Shown here in pieces: positions 21,521 through 29,830 of a stretch of DNA of 64,000 bases. Each line of letters begins with the position of its first letter. The first letter of the stretch is position 1. Origin of the DNA: Geomonas anaerohicana (lineage in GTDB: Bacteria > Desulfobacterota > Desulfuromonadia > Geobacterales > Geobacteraceae); assembly GCF_016458305.1 (NCBI RefSeq), contig NZ_JAEMHL010000002.1:496001-560000 (forward strand), read 5' to 3'. The position numbers were made by a program, and so were the translations under genes. The notes beneath the pieces were generated by a model. The model was not told the DNA's origin. It searched no databases and saw only the letters and a list, made by a program, of their open reading frames with translations.

Positions 21521-22480
21521 ATGAGGGTTGTCTTCGTCGGCGCTTCCCGTTTCGGTTTTAAGTGCCTCGACCGCATTCTGCATCTGGAGAATATCGAGGT
21601 GGTGGGTGTGGTCACCAACGAGGAGCGCTTCACCATTTCCTATGCCCCGGAAGGGGTGGTCAACGTTCTTTACGCGGACCTCAAGACCTTCGCGGCGGCC
21701 AACGATATACCCGTCCACGTGATGCAAACGAAGATGACCGAGACCGGGCTGGTCGCCCAGGTCAAGGCGTGGCAGCCGGAACTGTTTGTCGTGGTCGGCT
21801 GGTATCACATGGTTCCCCGAATACTGCGCGACATGGCTCCGGCCGTGGGGCTGCATGCATCCCTGCTTCCCGATTACAGCGGCGGGGCGCCGCTGGTCTG
21901 GGCCATTATCAACGGTGAAACCGAAGCTGGCATCACCTTGTTCGAGTTTGCCGATGGTGTGGACAACGGCCCGGTGCTCGGCCAAGCCTCAACTGAGATT
22001 ACGCCGGAAGACACCATAGCGACTGTTTACGGCCGGATCGAGGTGCTGGGGCTCGACCTGCTGGTTCGGTGTCTGCCCCGGGTGGCTGGCGGCACGGCGC
22101 AACGTCTAGTGCAGGACGAGTCAAAGCGGAGGGTCTTCCCCCAACGCAGGCCGGAAGACGGGCTGGTTGACTGGAATCAGCCGGCGCAGTCGATATATAA
22201 CTTTGTCCGGGCCCAGACTCATCCTTATCCGGGGGCCTTCACTTTCCATCACGGAAAAAAGCTGCACATCTGGCACGCCAGGGTTGCTGACGCAGGTGTG
22301 CTGCAGGGCAGCACCCCCGGTATCTGCTCCCTTCTGGATGGGCAGGTGCTGGTCGCCTGCGGAAACAACACGGCGATAGAGATATTGCAGGTCAGCGCCG
22401 ATGGCGCCGAGGTCACCGCAACAACATGGTTCAGCCAGCACGACAAACATGCACCGGTGGTATTTGATGCTCCTCGATAG
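21521..22480 (+). CDS. Formyltransferase-fold sugar-modifying enzyme
   Basis: This 319-residue protein resembles methionyl-tRNA and sugar N-formyltransferases. It has an N-terminal Rossmann half, the catalytic His in GLHASLLPDYSGGAP, and the Asp loop FADGVDNGPV. The Asn normally two residues before the catalytic His (N-x-H) is Gly here. This is unusual and could mean altered chemistry or loss of activity. ATG 21521 follows GGGGTGG. A formamido-sugar role would fit the upstream aminotransferase. Its third-position base choice is slightly less G/C-rich than in neighbours. Confidence 0.72.
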   Translation: MRVVFVGASRFGFKCLDRILHLENIEVVGVVTNEERFTISYAPEGVVNVLYADLKTFAAANDIPVHVMQTKMTETGLVAQVKAWQPELFVVVGWYHMVPRILRDMAPAVGLHASLLPDYSGGAPLVWAIINGETEAGITLFEFADGVDNGPVLGQASTEITPEDTIATVYGRIEVLGLDLLVRCLPRVAGGTAQRLVQDESKRRVFPQRRPEDGLVDWNQPAQSIYNFVRAQTHPYPGAFTFHHGKKLHIWHARVADAGVLQGSTPGICSLLDGQVLVACGNNTAIEILQVSADGAEVTATTWFSQHDKHAPVVFDAPR

Positions 22481-23642
22481 CAGGATCGACAAGGCAGGGG
22501 TAAGGATCTGTTCGCGCTGCATTTACGACGAGCGTGTCGCATCGATAAGCTTCGACGAAAATGGCGTGTGCAACTACTGCCACCAGGTGGACACCCTGAA
22601 GGAGCAGTACGGGACCGGCACCCCGGAGGGGGAGCGCAAGTTCGCCGCCATCGTCGAGGAGATCAAGCGGGCCGGGCACGGCAAGCAGTACGACTGCGTG
22701 ATCGGGGTGAGCGGCGGGACCGACTCCTCCTACATGGTCTACCTCGCCAAAAAGTGGGGGCTGCGCCCGCTGGCGGTCCACTACGACAACACCTGGAACT
22801 CCGCCATCGCCACCCAGAACATCCGCCACGTGCTGGGCGCACTCGACGTGGACCTGTACACGCACGTCATCGACAACAAGGAGGCGGACGACATCTTCCG
22901 CGCCTTCTTCTACGCCGGGGTCGCCGAGATCGAGGCGTCCACCGACCTGGCCCTCGCCGAGACCATGTACCGCGCCGCCTACAAGTACGGGGTGCACTAC
23001 GTGCTGGAAGGGCACTCCTTCGTCACCGAGGGGATCACCCCGGTGGGCAGGAACTACTTCGACGGCGAGTACATCCGCTCCATCCACCGTCGCTTCGGTA
23101 ACATGCCCATGCACTCCTATCCCCTGATGACCTTCGAGCGGTTCCTGTGGTGGTCCTGCGTGGCCCGCATCAAGAAGATCCGGCCCTTCTGGTACATCAA
23201 CTACTCCAAGGAGGAGGCGCGGGCCTTCCTGGAGCGGGAATACGGCTGGGTCTACTACGGGGGGCACCACCTGGAGAACCGGATGACCGCCTTCTTCCAC
23301 GGCATCTACGCCCCGGGCAAGTTCGGCGCCGACTTCAGGAACAACACCCTCTCGGCGCTGGCGCGCATCGGCACCATCACCCGCGAGGAGGCCTGGGCCC
23401 GGTACAACACGCCGCCCAAGGTGGAGGACGAACTCCTTTCCTACTTCAAGAAGCGGCTGCGCCTCTCCGACGACGAGTACCAGCGGGTCATGCGCCAGGA
23501 GCCCAAGTGCTGGCAGGACTACCCGACCTACAAGAAACGCTTCGAGGCGCTGCGCCCGCTCTTCTCGGTGCTGGCCAAGGCAAGCCTCGTACCCATGAGC
23601 TTCTACCTCAAATACTGTTTTCCAGCCGCGGAGCAGAGATGA
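22467..23642 (+). CDS. WbpG/PseA-type N-acetyl sugar amidotransferase
   Basis: This 391-residue protein begins with a four-Cys zinc-ribbon-like segment (CSRCIYDE...CNYC, residues about 14-37). The PP-loop VIGVSGGTDSSYM follows near 86-98. WbpG uses ammonia delivered by a HisH/HisF-like pair, encoded immediately downstream, to convert an N-acetyl sugar to an acetamidino sugar. ATG 22467 overlaps the previous gene by 14 bases and has GGTGG upstream. The three-gene order supports the assignment strongly. Confidence 0.86.
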   Translation: MLLDSRIDKAGVRICSRCIYDERVASISFDENGVCNYCHQVDTLKEQYGTGTPEGERKFAAIVEEIKRAGHGKQYDCVIGVSGGTDSSYMVYLAKKWGLRPLAVHYDNTWNSAIATQNIRHVLGALDVDLYTHVIDNKEADDIFRAFFYAGVAEIEASTDLALAETMYRAAYKYGVHYVLEGHSFVTEGITPVGRNYFDGEYIRSIHRRFGNMPMHSYPLMTFERFLWWSCVARIKKIRPFWYINYSKEEARAFLEREYGWVYYGGHHLENRMTAFFHGIYAPGKFGADFRNNTLSALARIGTITREEAWARYNTPPKVEDELLSYFKKRLRLSDDEYQRVMRQEPKCWQDYPTYKKRFEALRPLFSVLAKASLVPMSFYLKYCFPAAEQR

Positions 23643-24244
23643 TCACCATAGTCGACTACGGCATGGGGAACCTGGGTTCCATCCATAACATGTTCAAGCG
23701 CATCGGCGCCGCCGCCGTCATCACCGGCGACCTGGAGCAGGTAGCGCGTGCCGAGAAGATCCTCCTGCCGGGGGTGGGGGCCTTCGACAACGCCATGCTG
23801 CGCATCGACGAGAGCGGCCTCAGGGAGGTGCTCGACCAAAAGGCTCTGGTGGAGCGGGTGCCGGTTCTGGGGATCTGCCTCGGCATGCAGCTTCTGACCC
23901 GCTCCAGCGAAGAGGGGAGCCGGCCGGGGCTTGGGTGGGTGGCCGCGCAGACCAGGCGCTTCCCGGCGCTGCCGGGGCTCAAGGTGCCCCACATGGGGTG
24001 GAACCTGGTCGAGGTAACCAGGGACAGCCCCCTCACCGGCGGGCTCGCCGGCGAGGTTCGCTTCTACTTCGTGCACTCCTACTACGTCTGCGTCGACGAC
24101 GAAAAGGACCAGATCCTCACGGCCCATTACGGCCTCGACTTCACCGCTGCCCTGCAGCACGACAACATCTACGGCGCCCAGTTCCATCCGGAGAAGAGCC
24201 ACCGGTTCGGGATGCAGCTCCTTAAGAACTTTGCGAGTCTTTGA
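23639..24244 (+). CDS. HisH-like glutaminase subunit for sugar amidination
   Basis: This 201-residue class I amidotransferase has nucleophile C80 in VLGICLGMQLL and the His-Glu pair in AQFHPEKSHRFG. By sequence it is an imidazole-glycerol-phosphate synthase glutaminase, but it lies directly after a WbpG gene and before a HisF-like gene. It is therefore probably the WbpH-type paralogue that supplies ammonia to WbpG. The start overlaps the wbpG-like stop as ATGA; the stop overlaps the next ATG as TGATG. Both are typical of tight coupling. Confidence 0.86.
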   Translation: MITIVDYGMGNLGSIHNMFKRIGAAAVITGDLEQVARAEKILLPGVGAFDNAMLRIDESGLREVLDQKALVERVPVLGICLGMQLLTRSSEEGSRPGLGWVAAQTRRFPALPGLKVPHMGWNLVEVTRDSPLTGGLAGEVRFYFVHSYYVCVDDEKDQILTAHYGLDFTAALQHDNIYGAQFHPEKSHRFGMQLLKNFASL

Positions 24245-25005
24245 TGCTGAGAACGAGAGTCATACCGGTACTTCTACTGAGAAACGAGAGCCTCGTGAAG
24301 ACGGTGCGCTTCGGGAAGTTCACCTACGTCGGGGACCCCTGCAACACGGTGCGCATCTTCAACGAGCTGGAGGTGGACGAACTGCTCTTCCTCGACATAA
24401 CCGCCACCCCCGACAAGCGGAGCCCGAACCTCAGGGTCCTCTCCGAGATCGCCGACGAGTGTTTCATGCCCCTTGGCTACGGCGGCGGGGTGCGCGACTT
24501 CGAGACAGCCAAGGCGATCTTCGAGATCGGCTTCGAGAAGGTGGCGCTCAACTCCTTCGCGCTGGAGCAGCCGCAGTTCGTGACCAGGCTTGCCGAGCAC
24601 TTCGGGAACCAGTCCGTGGTCGCCTCGGTCGACGTGAAGAAGGACCTCCTCGGGCGCTACCGGGTGCACAGCGAGGCGGGGAAGCGCAACACCGGGAGAA
24701 ACCCGGTCGAGTGGGCCCAGGAGCTCGAGGCGCTCGGGGCGGGGGAGATCCTGCTCACCTCCATCGACCGCGAGGGGAGCTGGGCGGGGTTCGACGTCGA
24801 GCTCGTGCACGCCGTGGCCCAGGCCGTAACCGTGCCGGTGATTGCCCACGGCGGTGCCGGGAGCGTCAAGGACATCGGCACCGTGGTCAGGGAAGGGGGC
24901 GCCTCCGCCGTAGCGGTCGGCAGCATGGTGGTCTTCCAGAAGAAGGGGATGGGAGTGCTGGTGAACTTTCCCTCCCAGGAGGCCATCAGGGCGGAGCTGG
25001 AATAA
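24244..25005 (+). CDS. HisF-like cyclase-fold subunit for sugar amidination
   Basis: This 253-residue TIM-barrel protein resembles HisF (RTRVIPVLLLRNESLVKTVRFG, DITATPDKRSPN, GYGGGVRDF, AHGGAGSV). The usual catalytic Asp residues of HisF lie in the L-F-L-D strand and the later I-D-R segment, where Asp is visible. In WbpG/HisH2/HisF2 systems it channels ammonia to WbpG. It is the last gene of the first polysaccharide block; no clear terminator was seen after it. Confidence 0.85.
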   Translation: MLRTRVIPVLLLRNESLVKTVRFGKFTYVGDPCNTVRIFNELEVDELLFLDITATPDKRSPNLRVLSEIADECFMPLGYGGGVRDFETAKAIFEIGFEKVALNSFALEQPQFVTRLAEHFGNQSVVASVDVKKDLLGRYRVHSEAGKRNTGRNPVEWAQELEALGAGEILLTSIDREGSWAGFDVELVHAVAQAVTVPVIAHGGAGSVKDIGTVVREGGASAVAVGSMVVFQKKGMGVLVNFPSQEAIRAELE

Positions 25006-25139
25006 TGATGTCAATTTTCAGTCACTCGCTCAGTCTTTGACACTCTTTCCTCTCCAAATGCATTTCACTCTTCTTTCCTTCCTCATGCTCTATGCCACTG
25101 CTACGAAAAAAATCTCTCTCTTAGTATCCTTCTATTTTA

Positions 25140-25156
25140 TTTCTGATACACTCTGT
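25140..25156 (+). promoter_or_regulatory. Upstream motif shared by both polysaccharide promoters, copy 2
   Basis: TTTCTGATACACTCTGT lies with its TTCTGAT 127 bp before the -24 GG of the next promoter, matching the first copy (129 bp). Likely binding site of a common activator; inference. Confidence 0.45.
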
Positions 25157-25265
25157 CTCCGTCGGTAAGTGTCTGGGAATGAGAACAAAAGGTGGAAAGT
25201 CTTTCCAGGGTGCTGGTCCGCCTGCTTGACGGTTACGATTTATTGAGGCGTAATACATGAAAAGT

Positions 25266-25282
25266 GGGCATGAAAACTGCTC
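25266..25282 (+). promoter_or_regulatory. Sigma-54-type promoter of second polysaccharide block
   Basis: TGGGCATGAAAACTGCT has GG (25268-25269), ten bases, then GC (25280-25281). It shares GGCATGAAA-R-CTGCT with the promoter at 13252. Predicted start near 25293. Confidence 0.6.
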
Positions 25283-25724
25283 AGCTAGCATGTGTCAAAA
25301 AAGTGGTACAGTGTCTTTCAAGGCTTGACTGGAGATGCTTGGCTTCCGTTGTTTTTGCATTTACAATGCGCTGTGTAAGTGGTATAGACTAGAGACTGAT
25401 CATTAGTAATGCCTTTTGTTTTATTGGGTGCAGTTGTGATCGGCTCTGCCCGTTGGGCAGTCACGGTAATGTCACAAAGAATTTCCTTCGTGTTTTCGGT
25501 GTGAGCTACTGCCTGATCCCCCAATGCTGTTCCCGCCCTAATTAACAAACCACCCAACTGCTAAGACGTCGGCGCACGGATTGGAGCCTGAATGTCCGTT
25601 ATTTTTCAGTAGGTTTTGGTTTACATTTGAACAAGTAAATGATATACGATGCACCGAATCTTTGTTAAGTTTTGTGCCTTTCATATGCCGTCTCTCGTGA
25701 TTCCAGTTAGAGGTACAACCAAGC

Positions 25725-28493
25725 ATGAAAAGAATCCTGCTTCTCGTAGTAACGCTTACACTCCTTTCCATCGCAACCGCCTTTTCCGCCTCCAATTCGG
25801 AGGATTCCTCCTCGAACGTTACTCCAGCCGCATCAAAGGAAGAAGGCACCCTCGATGTTTCTTCCGACTACTTCAGCACCCACGATGACGCCGATGACGA
25901 CAACGTGCCGCGGGACAAAGCCAGCGATCAATCGAGCTATCGCCGCAAGTCCACGACCCGGGAAGTCGATGCTGATGACGAAACCGTCGACGCTGTGTTC
26001 GCAAAAGACCGCAAAGGGCAGGCCGAGGATCTGAGGGAGACAGGCGGCAAGGACGAGCGGGACTTCTTTGATCCTGCGACTGGCAAAGAAGAGAAACAAA
26101 TATCGGACGGCACGTCGCGCAAGGAGCGCCAGAGTATCCGCGACGACAGGGATATGAAGGACAAATCGGAAAGGACCGGGAAAAAAGAAAAGAAGGAAAA
26201 GAAAAAGACGGCCAAGGCGCCTGTCAAAAAGTCGGGACAACCGGTGCAGGAGCCCTCGGCATTGGAACAGGCCATGGGTGAAAACCCGCTCATCATCGAC
26301 AAGTCCCGGCCGCAGCCCTACGGGTGGGATCAACTGACCCAGTTCGGCTACAACTTCTTCAAGCGTGGCAAGGATACCTTCGCGGCCCAGACCGACGTTC
26401 CGGTGGGGCCCGACTATCTCGTCGGCCCGGGAGACCGCTTAGTCGTCACGCTCTGGGGAAGTATCAACGGCACCTACAAACTCGAGGTGAACCGCAGCGG
26501 CGAGATCGTGCTCCCCAAGGTGGGCGCGGTAAAGGTCGCCGGGGTGGCTTACGGCGAACTGCCGGCAGTTTTAAAGGCGAGCGTTGCCCGCATTTACAAG
26601 GACTTCCAGCTTAACGTGAACCTGGACAAGCTGAGGCTGATCAAGGTGTACGTGGTGGGGGAGGTCGCTTCCCCGGGTGACTACAACGTGAGCTCCCTCT
26701 CAACGGTGATCAGCGCACTCTCCGCCGCCGGTGGACCCTCCAAAAACGGCAGCCTGCGCAACATCCAGATCAACCGCAACGGCAAGGTGGTGGAGACGGT
26801 CGATCTCTACGATTTCTTCCTCAAGGGTGACAAAGGCAAAGATATCCGCCTGCAGCCTGGGGACACCATCCTGGTCCCGGTCATCGGCCGCGTCGCCGGC
26901 ATTGTCGGCAACGTCAAGCGGCCGGGAATCTACGAGCTCAAGGGTGACAGTTCACTCAAGGACCTCTTTGCCCTGGGGGGCGGGGTCAATCCTACCGGCT
27001 ACCTGCAGAGAGTCCAGTTGTACCGCATCGAGGCGCACGACAAGAAGATCGTCAACGACTTCAACCTGGATCTCAGTGGCGTCGCCGCCGAGCAGCAGAC
27101 CTCCGCCATCAAGATGCAGGACCTGGACCTGGTCAACGTCCTCCCCATAGACAGCGTGCTGCGCGGCTATGTGCGGCTCGAGGGGCATGTCCTGCGTCCC
27201 GGCGACTATGCCCTGAAGCCAGGCATGAAGGTGAGTTCGCTGTTGCAGGGCGACAACCTCCTGCCCCAGTACCACGGCGGGGCAGCCCAGATCATCCGCC
27301 TCTACCCGCCGGACCTGCACCCCGAGATCGTCTACTTCGACGTCACTGGAGCCTTGAAGGGCGATGCCGCCCAGGACGTCGAACTCAAGGAGTTCGACCG
27401 GGTGAAGATCTTCTCGCGCGAGCAGATGGAGGAGACCCCCGTCGTCAAGGTGAGCGGCGAGGTGCAAAAGCCTGGCCTGGTCCGCTACCTTGAAAATATG
27501 ACCGTTCGCGACCTGCTCATGCAGGCGGGCAACGTGAAACTGTCCGCCTATCTGGGGAACGCCGAAATCACTAGGATCAAGCGCGACAGCGGTTCGGTCA
27601 CCTCCTATTCCATTTCGGTGAACCTCGAGCAGGCACTGAAAGGGGGCGCTGAAAACATCAAGCTGGAGCCGTTCGACGAGCTCACCGTGCGTCGCATCCC
27701 CAACTGGGCGGAGGCCACCGAGCGCTACGTTACCTTGAAGGGCGAAGTCATGTTCCCCGGCACCTATCCCATTTACAAGGGAGAGCGGCTCAGTTCCGTC
27801 ATCGCCCGCGCCGGCGGCTTCACCGATCTCGCCTATTTGAAGGGGGCGAGGTTCACACGCGAGAACGCGCGCAAGCTGCAGCAGCAGCGTATGGACGAGG
27901 CTCTCGACAAGGCGCAGGATCAGATCATCAAACTGCAGAGCAACGTCTCCCAGACGGCTGCTTCGGCCGAAGAGGTCGCCAGTTCTAAGGCTACCTTGGA
28001 TAACCTCATGCGTAGTATCGAGATCCTGAAAACCAAGAAAGCCGAAGGTCGGGTGCTCATGGAGATCACCTCGCTGCGCGACCTGAAGGGGAGCACGTAC
28101 GATCTGGAGCTGCAGGGTGGCGACCAGCTTACCGTCCCCAGCGACCCCGGTGGCGTCAACGTGATCGGCGACGTCTACAACCAGAATACAGTCGTCACGC
28201 AGCGTGGCCGCGACCTAGAGTGGTATCTGCAACAGGTCGGCGGTCCCACCGGCGACGCGGATCTTGACAGCATCTACGTAGTCAAGGTTGACGGCTCCGT
28301 CATCAGCCAAGTCAACTCCTCTAAGTTCCTGTTCTACAATTCGTTCTGGAGTAAGAAGCTGGACTCCGGTGACACCGTAATCGTGCCACGCCAGTACGAG
28401 AAGACCGCGTGGCTTAGGAATATCAAGGATATTGCCCAGATTATCGGCAATATAGCAATGACCGCTGGTGTGGTAATCGCGGCGGGTAAGTAG
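25725..28493 (+). CDS. Wza-type polysaccharide export protein with multiple SLBB domains
   Basis: This 922-residue protein has an N-terminal signal peptide (MKRILLLVVTLTLLSIATAFS) without a lipobox Cys, unlike classical Wza. A long charged Asp/Lys/Glu segment follows (about 25-175). The polysaccharide-export domain starts near 228 (DYLVGPGDRLVVTLWGS). Several SLBB units come next, recognisable by V-x-G-E-V-x-x-P-G-x-Y signatures near 310, 390, 480, 575 and 670. A short coiled-coil insertion lies near 710-765. It should form the outer-membrane/periplasmic exit channel. The next gene encodes the Wzz partner. Confidence 0.88.
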   Translation: MKRILLLVVTLTLLSIATAFSASNSEDSSSNVTPAASKEEGTLDVSSDYFSTHDDADDDNVPRDKASDQSSYRRKSTTREVDADDETVDAVFAKDRKGQAEDLRETGGKDERDFFDPATGKEEKQISDGTSRKERQSIRDDRDMKDKSERTGKKEKKEKKKTAKAPVKKSGQPVQEPSALEQAMGENPLIIDKSRPQPYGWDQLTQFGYNFFKRGKDTFAAQTDVPVGPDYLVGPGDRLVVTLWGSINGTYKLEVNRSGEIVLPKVGAVKVAGVAYGELPAVLKASVARIYKDFQLNVNLDKLRLIKVYVVGEVASPGDYNVSSLSTVISALSAAGGPSKNGSLRNIQINRNGKVVETVDLYDFFLKGDKGKDIRLQPGDTILVPVIGRVAGIVGNVKRPGIYELKGDSSLKDLFALGGGVNPTGYLQRVQLYRIEAHDKKIVNDFNLDLSGVAAEQQTSAIKMQDLDLVNVLPIDSVLRGYVRLEGHVLRPGDYALKPGMKVSSLLQGDNLLPQYHGGAAQIIRLYPPDLHPEIVYFDVTGALKGDAAQDVELKEFDRVKIFSREQMEETPVVKVSGEVQKPGLVRYLENMTVRDLLMQAGNVKLSAYLGNAEITRIKRDSGSVTSYSISVNLEQALKGGAENIKLEPFDELTVRRIPNWAEATERYVTLKGEVMFPGTYPIYKGERLSSVIARAGGFTDLAYLKGARFTRENARKLQQQRMDEALDKAQDQIIKLQSNVSQTAASAEEVASSKATLDNLMRSIEILKTKKAEGRVLMEITSLRDLKGSTYDLELQGGDQLTVPSDPGGVNVIGDVYNQNTVVTQRGRDLEWYLQQVGGPTGDADLDSIYVVKVDGSVISQVNSSKFLFYNSFWSKKLDSGDTVIVPRQYEKTAWLRNIKDIAQIIGNIAMTAGVVIAAGK

Positions 28494-28502
28494 ACACGCA
28501 CC

Positions 28503-29726
28503 GTGGCAGGTGCTGAAATAGACTCAACGCCCTTGGCGAAGGTGGATATGGAAAAACAACACAAAACGGAAGAACAGGAAATCAACCTACTGGAGCTTTT
28601 GCATGTCGTTGTTAAACGCAAAATGCTGATCTTTAAGATATGCGGTTTAGCCATAGTTACATCTGTGATCTACAGCTTGCTGCTTCCAAATATTTACTCG
28701 TCAACTGCGAGGGTATTGCCCCCTCAGAAGGAGGGGGGGGGCGGCCTTTCCGCACTGCTGGGGCAGGCGGGGGGGCTAGCCGCTTTTGCAGCCAGTGGCG
28801 GCGTAACCGGGGGGAGTGATCTCTACGTCGGCATATTAAAAAGTCGCTCTGTTTCCGATGCCGTCATACGGCGCCCCGATATCTCGCCTGGATTTTTCGG
28901 GAAAACGCAGGAAGAGGCAAGAAACCTCGTGAGCAGCGCAGTCAGAATTCAGGCTGGAAAAGACGGAATAATTTCCATTACAGCTGAGGACAAGGACGCA
29001 AAACGCTCTGCACTTTTAGCTAACGCTTTTGTCAAGGAACTTGGTGAGACGACGGTGAGACTGAATCTCTCCAAAGCCAGCACCGAGCGGATCTTCCTTG
29101 AAAAGCGCTTGAACATGGTCAAAAACGACCTTCAGGCAGCTGAAGATGCACTTAAGGCTTTTTCGCAGGCCAATAAGGTGGTCCAGGTTGATGCGCAGGC
29201 TAAGGCATCCATAGAGGGCATAGCCCGTCTAAAAGGCGAACTCGCGAGCAAGGAGGTGCAGCTTGCTGTTATTAGGACCAAACAAACTGAGGAAAGTCCC
29301 GATGTGAAGGCAACAGTAAGTGCCATCAAGCAACTCAAGGGTGAACTCGAAGCCATATCGGGAAGTGGCGGCAACGGTGGCGGGATTCCATCCCTTGGCA
29401 ATGTTCCCGGTGTGAGTCTTGAATATACGAGAAAGCTTCGTGAGCTTAAAACACAGGAAGCAGTCTTTGAACAGCTCACCAAGCAGTACGAAGTGGCGAA
29501 GATAAATGAGGCAAAAGATTCAAGTTCCTTCCAGGTGCTCGATGAGGCTGTCGTGCCGATGAAAAAGAGCGGGCCGAAACGCTCTCAAATTGTCATGACT
29601 TCAGCCATAGTCGCGTTATTTATATCTTTGGTGGCCATATTTATTCAAGAATCGATGAGCCGAATGTGTGATGATGACAGGAAATTGCTCGAAAGTATCA
29701 AGCGACTTGCCTTCTGCTTGAAGTAA
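28503..29726 (+). CDS. Wzz-type chain-length determinant protein
   Basis: This 407-residue inner-membrane protein has two transmembrane segments flanking a periplasmic coiled-coil-rich domain. TM1 is near 44-64 (LIFKICGLAIVTSVIYSLLL) and TM2 near 360-380 (SAIVALFISLVAIF). The Pro-x-x-K-K-S-G motif lies just before TM2, as in Wzz proteins. No tyrosine-kinase domain is attached. The start is GTG 28503; ATG 28548 would give 392 residues and is also possible. Nine bases separate the exporter stop from the GTG. Confidence 0.87.
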   Translation: MAGAEIDSTPLAKVDMEKQHKTEEQEINLLELLHVVVKRKMLIFKICGLAIVTSVIYSLLLPNIYSSTARVLPPQKEGGGGLSALLGQAGGLAAFAASGGVTGGSDLYVGILKSRSVSDAVIRRPDISPGFFGKTQEEARNLVSSAVRIQAGKDGIISITAEDKDAKRSALLANAFVKELGETTVRLNLSKASTERIFLEKRLNMVKNDLQAAEDALKAFSQANKVVQVDAQAKASIEGIARLKGELASKEVQLAVIRTKQTEESPDVKATVSAIKQLKGELEAISGSGGNGGGIPSLGNVPGVSLEYTRKLRELKTQEAVFEQLTKQYEVAKINEAKDSSSFQVLDEAVVPMKKSGPKRSQIVMTSAIVALFISLVAIFIQESMSRMCDDDRKLLESIKRLAFCLK

Positions 29727-29830
29727 GATTAACCAGATTCATCGGGGCGCTATGTGTTCGCTCTGTGCATGCTTTAACTTGTGATTACACTCGCTGCTAA
29801 ATCTATTGAACGCTCCACTTTGGTGATTCA

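Larger units (their letters stand above)
25006..25724. other. 719-bp A+T-rich gap before the exporter gene
   Basis: No convincing gene is seen; the short frame around 25649-25888 merely overlaps the following gene. The first 130 bp are pyrimidine-rich. The region holds the shared TTCTGATACACT motif and a sigma-54-type promoter, which implies a leader of about 430 nt before the Wza-like start. No known riboswitch was recognised in the leader. Confidence 0.65.

Noticed and set aside
23639-25005. HisH and HisF as histidine biosynthesis genes
   Set aside because: They are fused by overlaps to a WbpG gene in a glycan operon with no other his genes; sugar amidination fits better.
25649-25888. Small plus-strand frame upstream of the exporter gene
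   Set aside because: It overlaps the start and signal-peptide region of the Wza-like gene in another frame and shows no protein features.
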